Shown here piece by piece: positions 24,348-31,607 of a stretch of 64,000 nucleotides of DNA. Origin of the DNA: Streptomyces triculaminicus (GTDB lineage Bacteria; Actinomycetota; Actinomycetes; Streptomycetales; Streptomycetaceae). Both the position numbers and the translations under genes were made by a program. The notes beneath the pieces were generated by a model. That model was given only the letters and a program-made list of their open reading frames with translations. It made no database searches and was not told the origin of the DNA. Every line of letters begins with the position of its first letter. Within the stretch, counting starts at the first letter, position 1. The stretch spans positions 2,084,101 through 2,148,100 of the forward strand of contig NZ_JAFMOF010000001.1 in the NCBI RefSeq assembly GCF_017349075.1. The letters are read 5' to 3'.

Positions 24348-25073
24348 ATGCGTGTTCTCGTCGTCACCGCCGTCCCGGCCGAACGTGACGCCGTGACGGC
24401 CGCGGCCGGACCGCCTCCCCGGGAGGTCCGGCTGCCCGGTGGCACCCTGCTGCACCGGGTGCGGCCGGGCGACGCCGACGGGCCGGTGCTGGACGTGCTG
24501 GCCGCGGGCGTGGGCCCCGCCGCCGCCGCGGCGGGGGCGGCGACGGCGCTGACGGCCGCCGCGGTGACCGGCGAGCCCTACGAGCTGGTGGTCGCCGCCG
24601 GCATCGCGGGCGGCTTCGCGCCCCGCGCGGCGCTGGGCGGCGTGGTGGTCTCCGACACGATCGTGGCCCCGGACCTGGGCGCGCAGTCGAGCGACGGCGG
24701 TTTCCTGTCCCTGGACGAGCTGGGCTTCGGTGTGATCGAGCACCGGGTGCCGGAGCGGCTCGCGCGGACGGTGGCCGAGGCGACCGGCGGGGTGCGCGGC
24801 GCCGTGCTGACCGTGACGTCGGCGACCGGCACCGCCGAGCGGGCCGCGGAGCTGACGGCGCGCCACCCGGACGCGGTGGCGGAGGGCATGGAGGGCTTCG
24901 GCGTGGCCGAGGCGGCCGTGGCGCACCGGGTGCCGGTGGTGGAGCTGCGCGCGGTCTCGAACGCCGTGGGGCCCCGCGACCGGGGCGCGTGGCGGATCGG
25001 CGCGGCGCTGACCGCGCTCACCGGCGCCTTCCGCCGGCTCTCCCCCGTACTCGAACCGGAGGTGCTGACGTGA
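24348..25073 (+). CDS. mqnB: Futalosine hydrolase
   Basis: MTA/SAH nucleosidase-fold protein of 241 residues that removes hypoxanthine from futalosine in the alternative menaquinone pathway. Recognisable parts are AGVGPAAAAAGAATAL, the nucleobase region VVAAGIAGGFAPRAALG, and DAVAEGMEGFGVAEAA with the GMEG Glu that contacts ribose hydroxyls; RAVSNAVGPRDRGAW closes the fold. Identification is strengthened by the directly overlapping mqnD. Streptomyces uses this route instead of the MenFDHCEBA pathway. Confidence 0.93.
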   Translation: MRVLVVTAVPAERDAVTAAAGPPPREVRLPGGTLLHRVRPGDADGPVLDVLAAGVGPAAAAAGAATALTAAAVTGEPYELVVAAGIAGGFAPRAALGGVVVSDTIVAPDLGAQSSDGGFLSLDELGFGVIEHRVPERLARTVAEATGGVRGAVLTVTSATGTAERAAELTARHPDAVAEGMEGFGVAEAAVAHRVPVVELRAVSNAVGPRDRGAWRIGAALTALTGAFRRLSPVLEPEVLT

Positions 25074-25921
25074 GCGGCCCGATCAAGATCGCTTATTCGC
25101 CCTGTCCGAACGACACGTTCGTCTTCGACGCCTGGGCGCACGGCCGGGTTCCGGGCGCTCCTGAGCTGGACGTGACGTTCGCCGACATCGACCTCACCAA
25201 CGGGATGGCCGAGCGCGGCGAGTTCGACGTACTGAAGGTGTCGTACGCCGTCCTGCCGTGGGTGCTGGACGAGTACGCGCTGCTGCCGTGCGGCGGGGCG
25301 CTGGGCCGGGGCTGCGGGCCGCTGGTGCTGACCCGTGAGGCGGCGAGCCCGGCGGATCTGGCCGGGAAGACCGTCGCGGTGCCGAGCGAGCGCTCGACGG
25401 CCTATCTGCTGTTCCGCCTGTGGGCCGCGGCCGAGGTGCCGGGCGGTGTCGGCGAGGTCGTCGTGCTGCCGTTCCACGAGATCATGCCGGCCGTGCGGGA
25501 CGGCAAGGTGGACGCGGGCCTGGTCATCCACGAAGCGCGGTTCACGTATCAGGACTACGGCCTCACCCGCCTCGCCGACATGGGCGAGCACTGGGAGGAG
25601 ACCACCACGCTGCCCATTCCGCTGGGCGCGATCATCGCCAAGCGGTCGCTGGGCGAGGAGACGCTGCGGGAGCTGGCCCGGGCGGCGCGGACGTCGGTGC
25701 GGATGGCCTGGGACGATCCGGAGGTCTCCCGGCCGTATGTGCTGGCGCACGCGCAGGAGATGGATCCGGCGGTCGCGGACGCGCACATCGGGCTGTACGT
25801 CAACGAATTCACGGCCGACCTCGGTGAGGCCGGCTACGCCGCGGTGCGCGGGCTGCTGACCCGCGCCGCGGCCGAGGGGCTCGTACCGCCCCTCGGGCCG
25901 GGCGCGCTCGGCTTCGTCTGA
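25070..25921 (+). CDS. mqnD: 1,4-dihydroxy-6-naphthoate synthase
   Basis: Periplasmic-binding-protein-fold enzyme of 283 residues that converts cyclic dehypoxanthinyl futalosine to 1,4-dihydroxy-6-naphthoate. Family signature IAYSPCPNDTFVFDAWAHG is at the N-terminus, followed by LKVSYAVLPWVLDEYALLP and the VIHEARFTYQDYGL segment holding the conserved His. GTG start overlaps the mqnB stop by four bases (GTGA). No signal peptide, so cytoplasmic despite the fold. Confidence 0.95.
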   Translation: MSGPIKIAYSPCPNDTFVFDAWAHGRVPGAPELDVTFADIDLTNGMAERGEFDVLKVSYAVLPWVLDEYALLPCGGALGRGCGPLVLTREAASPADLAGKTVAVPSERSTAYLLFRLWAAAEVPGGVGEVVVLPFHEIMPAVRDGKVDAGLVIHEARFTYQDYGLTRLADMGEHWEETTTLPIPLGAIIAKRSLGEETLRELARAARTSVRMAWDDPEVSRPYVLAHAQEMDPAVADAHIGLYVNEFTADLGEAGYAAVRGLLTRAAAEGLVPPLGPGALGFV

Positions 25922-25946
25922 CGGTCCTGGACCGTCCTGAACGGTC

Positions 25947-26330
25947 CTAGACGTCCATCTGGTCGGCGACCGCGCGCAGCATGCCGGCGATCTTCGAGCC
26001 GTGGGCCTTGTCGGGGTAGCGGCCGCGCTCCAGCTGCTGGGTGACGTTCTCCAGCAGCGTGGTGAGGTCCTGGACGATGGAGGCGAGTTCGTCGGGCTTG
26101 CGGCGCTGGGCGGCCGCGACCGACGGAGTGGGGTCGAGCAGAGTCACCGTCAGCGCCTGGTCACCGCGCTGGCCTGCCACGACCCCGAACTCCACGCGCT
26201 GGCCGGGCTTGAGGGCGTCGACCCCGTCCGGGAGCACCGAGGAGTGCACGAAGACGTCTCCGCCGTCGTCGCGGGAGAGAAAGCCGAAGCCCTTCTCGCT
26301 GTTGAACCACTTGACCTTGCCGGTAGGCAC
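25947..26330 (-). CDS. Cold-shock domain protein with C-terminal extension
   Basis: Protein of 127 residues. Residues 1-65 form a cold-shock domain with both RNP motifs (KGFGFLSRD and VFVHSSVL); PTGKVKWFNSEKG begins the fold. The remaining 60 residues (LASIVQDLTTLLENVTQQLERG...) are helical, a type known in actinobacterial CspB-like proteins. GTG start has GAGGAC seven bases upstream. The AT-rich leader upstream (26340-26440) is typical for cold-shock genes. RNA chaperone role is by family. Confidence 0.9.
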   Translation of the reverse strand: MPTGKVKWFNSEKGFGFLSRDDGGDVFVHSSVLPDGVDALKPGQRVEFGVVAGQRGDQALTVTLLDPTPSVAAAQRRKPDELASIVQDLTTLLENVTQQLERGRYPDKAHGSKIAGMLRAVADQMDV

Positions 26331-26557
26331 GTCTGTCCTCGTCCTCGTGTCTCGTCGGAATACCGAAAAAGCGAAAATTCTGCAATCAACAGAAAAACTG
26401 CTCTGGATAGCACTACAGCGGGCCGCAAGACCCGCCACCCCCAAGGCTAATGGTCCCGGGCCCGGTGACAAGACGTCCTCGGGCCGTACCGCCGCGCGTC
26501 CGGTCCGCCGCCGTCAGCCGGACGCCATACCGCCGCCCAGGGATCTACCCTGGTCAG

Positions 26558-26806
26558 GTGAGTAGCGAAACGCCCCGAGCCGGGGATCTGCTGGTACGGG
26601 CCGGTGCCGTCGTGTTCCTGGTGGGCGCGGTGGCCACGCTGGCCACCGTCGCGCCGCTGTTCCTGGGGGCCGATCCGCTGCCGCCCGCGGCCTACTTCGT
26701 GTGCATGCTGATGGGCGTCGGATTCCTGGTCTCCGGGGCCGGAGTGCTGCGCTCGATCGCCGAACAGCGCCGTCAGGCGCGTGGAACGGTGGATTCCGCG
26801 GCATAG
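26558..26806 (+). CDS. Small integral membrane protein, function unknown
   Basis: Protein of 82 residues with two hydrophobic helices (about 12-34 and 42-64) and a basic C-terminal tail (RSIAEQRRQARG). GTG at 26558 is seven bases after TACCCT, so a leaderless transcript is plausible; the region before it has no Shine-Dalgarno. Convergent with the HAD gene, the 3' ends overlapping by 34 bases. No family recognised. Confidence 0.7.
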   Translation: MSSETPRAGDLLVRAGAVVFLVGAVATLATVAPLFLGADPLPPAAYFVCMLMGVGFLVSGAGVLRSIAEQRRQARGTVDSAA

Positions 26807-27438
26807 CCGGAGCGGTGGGCGCGCAGCCAGGCGGGGAATTCCGCCAGGCCGCCCTCCAGCACCACGTCCGCCCCTTCCGCGCGGAGTTCCGCCGCGCCGT
26901 ACGGGCCGGTGGGCACCGCCACGGCGACCGCTCCGGCGGTGTGCGCCCCGCGCACGTCCCCGACGTGGTCGCCGACGTACACCGACGCGCCGTGCTCGCG
27001 CAGCGCGACCGCCTTGGCCTCGGCCCACAGGTCGCCGACCAGCTCGTCGGCCCGGATGTCCAGGTGTTCGAGGTGCAGACGGGCGTTGCGGGGGTTCTTG
27101 GCCGTCACCACGATGGCCCGCCCGCCCAGTTCGCGTACGGCCGCCACGGCCTCGCGGGCGCCCGGCATGGCGGGCGAGGGCAGGATGCCGTGCTCGGGGT
27201 AGCCGGCCAGGTAGACGGCGTTGGCCCGCTCGACGTCCTCCTCCGGGAACCAGTTGCGCAGCTCCTGCTTGAGCGGCGGGCCGAGGCGGCCGATGACGAG
27301 GTCGACGTCGATGGGGGTGCCGGTGGCGGCCACCAGCGCCTCGTACGCCGCCCTGATGCCGGGGCGGGAGTCGACCAGCGTCAGGTCGAGGTCGAAGCCG
27401 ACCGTGAACCGGTGGTCCGTGCGCGCGAGCGGGGTCAT
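26773..27438 (-). CDS. HAD family hydrolase
   Basis: Haloacid-dehalogenase phosphatase of 221 residues. Motif I FDLDLTLVDSRPG (nucleophile Asp and acid/base Asp), motif II VVTAKNPRNARL, and motifs III/IV around VYVGDHVGDVRGA are all present with a helical cap between. Similar to phosphoglycolate phosphatase-like proteins; the substrate is not evident. ATG at 27438 chosen; an ATG 21 bases upstream is also possible. It is divergent from the siderophore transporter genes. Confidence 0.88.
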   Translation of the reverse strand: MTPLARTDHRFTVGFDLDLTLVDSRPGIRAAYEALVAATGTPIDVDLVIGRLGPPLKQELRNWFPEEDVERANAVYLAGYPEHGILPSPAMPGAREAVAAVRELGGRAIVVTAKNPRNARLHLEHLDIRADELVGDLWAEAKAVALREHGASVYVGDHVGDVRGAHTAGAVAVAVPTGPYGAAELRAEGADVVLEGGLAEFPAWLRAHRSGYAAESTVPRA

Positions 27439-27471
27439 GCCCCACATTGTGCCCGGCACCCCACCCGTACA

Positions 27472-27490
27472 CTTAGGCTTGCCTCACCAC
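27472..27490. promoter_or_regulatory. Iron box (DmdR1/IdeR-like operator)
   Basis: CTTAGGCTTGCCTCACCA resembles the actinobacterial iron box (consensus TTAGGTTAGGCTAACCTAA), with the TTAGG start and the GCCTCACC end in register. It lies about 80-95 bases before the first FecCD permease gene, in the gap from the divergent HAD gene. The iron-loaded DtxR-family repressor DmdR1 is the expected ligand, giving induction under iron starvation. Confidence 0.65.
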
Positions 27491-27566
27491 GGCTTGATCC
27501 CGCAGGAGCGGCTTGTTCCGGCCGTAGTCACGCGCCGCAACCGCAGCCGTCGCCGAAGTGGAACTC

Positions 27567-28601
27567 ATGCAAGCCGCCGTCCCGACCAGCAACCCGAGAA
27601 CGCCTTCGGGCGCCCGCCGCCGCGTCGGCTGGACGGTGGCCGCGGTCGCCGCCCTGCTGCTGGCGGCCCTGCTCAGCCTGGCGGTCGGCAGCCGGCCCGT
27701 GGCGCCCTCGCAGGTGCTCCACGCGCTGCTGCACGACGGCGACGACCCGGCGAGCACCATCGTGCGGAGCATGCGGCTGCCGCGCACGGTCGTCGGCCTG
27801 ATGGTCGGCGCCGCGCTGGCCATGGCGGGCACGGTCATGCAGGGCATCACCCGCAACCCCATCGCCGAGCCGGGCATCCTCGGCGTCGGCCAGGGCGCCG
27901 CGCTGGGCGTGGTGCTCGCCATCACCGTGGCCGGGACGCACGGGCCCGGCGGCTATGTGTGGTTCGCCTTCGCCGGCGCCGCCCTGGCCTCGGTGGCCGT
28001 CTACGCGATCGCCTCCCGCGGCCGCGGCGGGGCCTCCCCCATCAAGCTGGCGCTCGCCGGGGCGGCGCTCAACGCCCTGATCACCTCCGTCGTCAACGGC
28101 GTGCTGACCACCCACGCCGCCACCCTGGACGAGTTCCGCTTCTGGCAGATCGGCTCCATCGCCGGGCCGGGCGCCGGCACGGCCTGGAAGATCTGGCCGT
28201 TCCTGCTGGCGGGCACGGTGCTGGTGCTGTCGGTGGCCCGCGGCCTGGACGCGCTGGCGCTCGGCGAGGACGTCGCCCGGGGGCTGGGGCAGAACGTGGG
28301 GCTCGTACGGATCGTCGGCGGCGTCGGCGCGACCGTCCTGACCGGCGTCGGGGTCGCGGCCGCCGGGCCCATCGTCTTCCTGGGCCTGGCCGTTCCGCAC
28401 CTGGCCCGCGCGCTCGTCGGCACCGACCACCGCTGGGTGCTGCCCATGGCGGCGCTCCTCGGCCCGGTGATGCTGCTGGGCGCCGACGTCCTCGGCCGGG
28501 TGCTGTACGAGGGCAGCGAGGTGCCGTCCGGCGTGATGACCGCGCTGATCGGCCTGCCGTTCCTCGTCACGCTCGTCCGCCGTAAGGCGGTGGCGGCGTG
28601 A
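27567..28601 (+). CDS. Iron-siderophore ABC transporter permease (FecCD family)
   Basis: Permease of about 344 residues with nine or ten helices. Family signatures: RLPRTVVGLMVGAALAMAG, QGITRNPIAEPGILGVGQGA, and near the C-terminus VAAAGPIVFLGLAVPHLAR, the loop that contacts the ATPase. ATG at 27567 preferred; an in-frame GTG nine bases upstream is an alternative. Downstream gene overlaps by four bases. Preceded by an iron box, so iron-regulated siderophore import is the likely role. Confidence 0.92.
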   Translation: MQAAVPTSNPRTPSGARRRVGWTVAAVAALLLAALLSLAVGSRPVAPSQVLHALLHDGDDPASTIVRSMRLPRTVVGLMVGAALAMAGTVMQGITRNPIAEPGILGVGQGAALGVVLAITVAGTHGPGGYVWFAFAGAALASVAVYAIASRGRGGASPIKLALAGAALNALITSVVNGVLTTHAATLDEFRFWQIGSIAGPGAGTAWKIWPFLLAGTVLVLSVARGLDALALGEDVARGLGQNVGLVRIVGGVGATVLTGVGVAAAGPIVFLGLAVPHLARALVGTDHRWVLPMAALLGPVMLLGADVLGRVLYEGSEVPSGVMTALIGLPFLVTLVRRKAVAA

Positions 28602-29683
28602 GCGCGATACCCCAGGCGACAACCGCACCCCTGGCGAGGACCGCCGCGCGTCCGGCCGGCTACGCCCTCGTCCGGGCCGGGCGCGGGTCGTTCCTGGTCC
28701 ACCGGCGCGGCGCGGCCGTCGCGGCCGGGCTGGTGCTGCTGCTGGCCGCCGCGTGCCTGACGTACCTGTGCGTCGGCAAGACCTGCACCGCGCCCGGCGA
28801 GGCGCTGAAGGTGCTCTTCGGGCAGCCGTCCGCGGAGGAGTTCACCGTGGGCACCGCGCGGCTGCCCCGGATGACCGTCGGCCTGCTGGCCGGCGCCGCC
28901 TTCGGCGTCGCGGGGGCCCTCATCCAGACCGTCGCCCGCAACCCGCTGGCCAGCCCCGACGTCATCGGCGTCAGCCAGGGCGCGAGCGCGCTGACGGTGG
29001 GCGCGATGACCTTCGGGGTCACCTCCTACGCCGCCCTGCCCTATGTGTCGGTGGCCGGCGGCCTGCTGGCCGCGGCCCTCGTCTACGCCTTCGCCTGGCG
29101 GGGCGGACTGCAGGCCACCCGCTTCGTGCTGATCGGCATCGGCTTCGCGGTCGCGCTGCGCTCGGTCACCCACCTCTTCCTGACCAAGGGCGACTACCTC
29201 GTCGCCCAGCAGGCGAAGGTGTGGATGACCGGCTCGCTCAACGCCCGCGGCTGGGACGAGGCGGCCCCGCTGGCGTGGACGCTGCTTCTGCTGGCGCCGT
29301 TCGTGTGCTGGGCGGCGCGCGCGCAGCGCACGGTGTCCATGGACGACGACACGGCCACCGCGCTGGGCGTACGCCTGGGGCGGGTGCGGGTGGGGCTGGC
29401 GCTGCTCGGCGTCGTCCTGGCCTCGGTCGCCACGGGCGCGGCCGGGCCGGTGGACTTCGTGGCGCTGCTGGCCCCGCAGATCGCCCGCCGGATGACGCGG
29501 ACCGCGCAGATCCCGCTGCTGTGCTCGGCGCTGGTGGGTTCGGTGCTCGTGGTCGTGGCCGACCTGCTGGCCCGCAAGCTGTTCGAGCCGACCGAGCTGC
29601 CGGTGGGCGTGCTGACCGCCGCCGTCGGGGCCCCGTATCTGATCTGGCTGATCGCCCGCGGCCGTACCGGAGGAAAAGCGTGA
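28598..29683 (+). CDS. Iron-siderophore ABC transporter permease (FecCD family), second subunit
   Basis: Partner permease of 361 residues with the same architecture: RLPRMTVGLLAGAAFGVAG, QTVARNPLASPDVIGVSQGA and AAGPVDFVALLAPQIARRM. A 35-residue cytoplasmic N-terminus precedes the first helix. GTG start overlaps the first permease (GTGA), and its end overlaps the ATPase gene, so the three are made as a unit. Confidence 0.92.
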   Translation: MSAIPQATTAPLARTAARPAGYALVRAGRGSFLVHRRGAAVAAGLVLLLAAACLTYLCVGKTCTAPGEALKVLFGQPSAEEFTVGTARLPRMTVGLLAGAAFGVAGALIQTVARNPLASPDVIGVSQGASALTVGAMTFGVTSYAALPYVSVAGGLLAAALVYAFAWRGGLQATRFVLIGIGFAVALRSVTHLFLTKGDYLVAQQAKVWMTGSLNARGWDEAAPLAWTLLLLAPFVCWAARAQRTVSMDDDTATALGVRLGRVRVGLALLGVVLASVATGAAGPVDFVALLAPQIARRMTRTAQIPLLCSALVGSVLVVVADLLARKLFEPTELPVGVLTAAVGAPYLIWLIARGRTGGKA

Positions 29684-30492
29684 CCGTCGAAACCGCCGCC
29701 GGCAGCCGGCTCGGCGCCCGTGACCTGACCCTGTCCTACGAGGAGCGCACGGTCGTCGAGGGCCTCGACCTGGACGTCCCCGACGGCGAGGTCACCGTGA
29801 TCGTCGGCCCGAACGCGTGCGGCAAGTCGACGCTGCTGCGCGCGCTCGGCAGGCTGCTGCGGCCCGCGCGCGGCGCGGTGCTGCTGGACGGCGAGGAGCT
29901 CGCCCGGATACCCACCCGGCGCGTCGCCCAGTCGCTGGGGCTGCTGCCCCAGACGCCCGTCGCGCCGGAGGCCATCACGGTCGCGGACCTGGTGGCGCGC
30001 GGCCGCCAGCCGCACCAGCGGTGGTGGCGGCAGTGGTCGGAGGAGGACGAGCGGGCGGTGGCCGAGGCCATGGCCCGCACCGACGTCGCCGCCCTCGCCG
30101 ACCGGCCGGTGGACGAGCTCTCGGGCGGCCAGCGGCAGCGCGTGTGGATCGCGATGGCCCTCGCCCAGGACACGGACCTGCTGCTCCTGGACGAGCCGAC
30201 CACCTACCTGGACATCTCCCACCAGGTGGAGGTCCTCGACCTGTGCCGCCGGCTCAACCAGGAGCGGGGCCGGACGGTGGTGGCGGTGCTGCACGACCTG
30301 AACCAGGCGGCGCGCTACGCGGACCACCTGGTGGCCATGAAGGCGGGCCGGATCGTGGCGCGCGGCCGGCCGGCGGACGTGGTGACGGCCGAGCTGGTGC
30401 GCGAGGTCTTCGGGCTGGAGTCGGTGGTGGTCGCCGACCCCGTGACGGGCGGTCCGCTGGTGGTCCCGGGGAGGCCCTGGGGGGCGGCGTAG
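29680..30492 (+). CDS. Iron-siderophore ABC transporter ATP-binding protein (FecE-like)
   Basis: ATPase of 270 residues. Walker A GPNACGKST, signature LSGGQRQRVWIAMALAQ, Walker B LLLLDEPTTYLD and the switch His in VAVLHDLNQA are intact. GTG at 29680 has a strong GGAGGAAAAGC ribosome-binding site. No gene for the lipoprotein substrate-binding subunit is present in this operon, so the transporter must use one encoded elsewhere. Confidence 0.94.
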   Translation: MTVETAAGSRLGARDLTLSYEERTVVEGLDLDVPDGEVTVIVGPNACGKSTLLRALGRLLRPARGAVLLDGEELARIPTRRVAQSLGLLPQTPVAPEAITVADLVARGRQPHQRWWRQWSEEDERAVAEAMARTDVAALADRPVDELSGGQRQRVWIAMALAQDTDLLLLDEPTTYLDISHQVEVLDLCRRLNQERGRTVVAVLHDLNQAARYADHLVAMKAGRIVARGRPADVVTAELVREVFGLESVVVADPVTGGPLVVPGRPWGAA

Positions 30493-30526
30493 CGCCTCCC
30501 ACGGGCGTACGGGCGTACCGGGGCGC

Positions 30527-31507
30527 TCAGCCCGGGCGGCGGGCCCGCCACAGGACGAACGCCGCCGACGCGACGGCCGCGGCCTTGACCACCACCGGCC
30601 AGGTGTCGGCCAGCGCCCCGGCCATCTCCCCCGGCGGTATCGGGTCGCCCCAGCGCCCGTTGAACCGGCCCCACAGCCACACCACTCCCCCGGCCGCCGC
30701 GAGGCCCGGGACGCCCATGACCGCCCACTTCGACTCCGCCTGGGTGAGCCGGCGGGTGACGTAGGCCAGGGCCCAGCCCACCGCGAGGACGATCCAGTTG
30801 CCGAGCACGGCTCCGGCGACGAGGAGGACGGCCACGATCAGCAGCAGCGGGCTCATGGGGACGCCGGCGCGGGAGCGCCAGAAGCTGAAGCGGGGCTCGG
30901 CGGAGCCGTTCTCCGCGCCCGCGTCCTTGTCCGCTCCCTTGGCCGGGTCCTTGCCCGCCTCCTTGGAAGGCTCCCTGGAAGGCTTGTCCCCCCGCGTCCG
31001 GCCGTCGTCCGTCCGCGGGACCTCCGGGGCGGGGGGTGGCGGCGGCTTGAGCATGTCGGGGATCTCGATGCCGCCCGTGAACCCGTGCACGGCGTCGCCT
31101 GCCGTGGCCGGCGCCGGCCCCACGCTCCACCAGCCGGGCTCGCCGCCGCCGCGCGGCCGCAGCTCCTCCTCGGTCGCCAGGTGCGGCGGCGCCGCGGCCC
31201 AGGGGGCGCGGGCGGCGGCCGCCGGGAGGTCGTCGCGGCGCTGGACGGGCACCCGCCCGGCGGCCTCGGCGGCCCCCAGGACGCCGTCCGCGTCGGCGAC
31301 GGCCTCCGCCGGGGTGCCCAGGCCGTCCAGGATGCGCTGGACGGCGGCCGGGGTGTCGGCCGCCTCGGCCGCCCGGCGCCGCTCGATCTCCGCCCGCAGC
31401 CGGGAGACCAGCCGCATCCGGTCCCCTGAGGTGAGCGACTGTCTCTGGGCGAGGTCGCCGACCCTGCTCAAATAGTCGTAAACAAGCTGATCGCTCTCGA
31501 TCCCCAC
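30527..31507 (-). CDS. Membrane protein with N-terminal HAAS-like domain
   Basis: Protein of 326 residues. The N-terminal 65 residues (SDQLVYDYLSRVGDLAQRQ...RLVSRLRAEIERRR) resemble HAAS-type helical domains found on signalling membrane proteins. A disordered Pro/Lys/Asp-rich middle follows (KPSREPSKEAGKDPAKG), then about four membrane helices in the last 130 residues. GTG start is preceded by GGGGG seven bases away. Function unknown. Divergent from the helicase-associated gene, with 100 bases between. Confidence 0.75.
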   Translation of the reverse strand: MGIESDQLVYDYLSRVGDLAQRQSLTSGDRMRLVSRLRAEIERRRAAEAADTPAAVQRILDGLGTPAEAVADADGVLGAAEAAGRVPVQRRDDLPAAAARAPWAAAPPHLATEEELRPRGGGEPGWWSVGPAPATAGDAVHGFTGGIEIPDMLKPPPPPAPEVPRTDDGRTRGDKPSREPSKEAGKDPAKGADKDAGAENGSAEPRFSFWRSRAGVPMSPLLLIVAVLLVAGAVLGNWIVLAVGWALAYVTRRLTQAESKWAVMGVPGLAAAGGVVWLWGRFNGRWGDPIPPGEMAGALADTWPVVVKAAAVASAAFVLWRARRPG

Positions 31508-31607
31508 CAGAACCCCCAAGGCCACACGAGCCGCCGAACCCCACCGAAGGTACCGAACCCGGGCCGAAGCCGGGGCCCATCCGCACCGACCCGGTACCGT
31601 AAGCAGA

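Noticed and set aside
25936..25952. DasR-like sequence near the end of the cold-shock gene
   Set aside because: GGTCCTAGACGT has an extra base in the core and lies at a 3' end.
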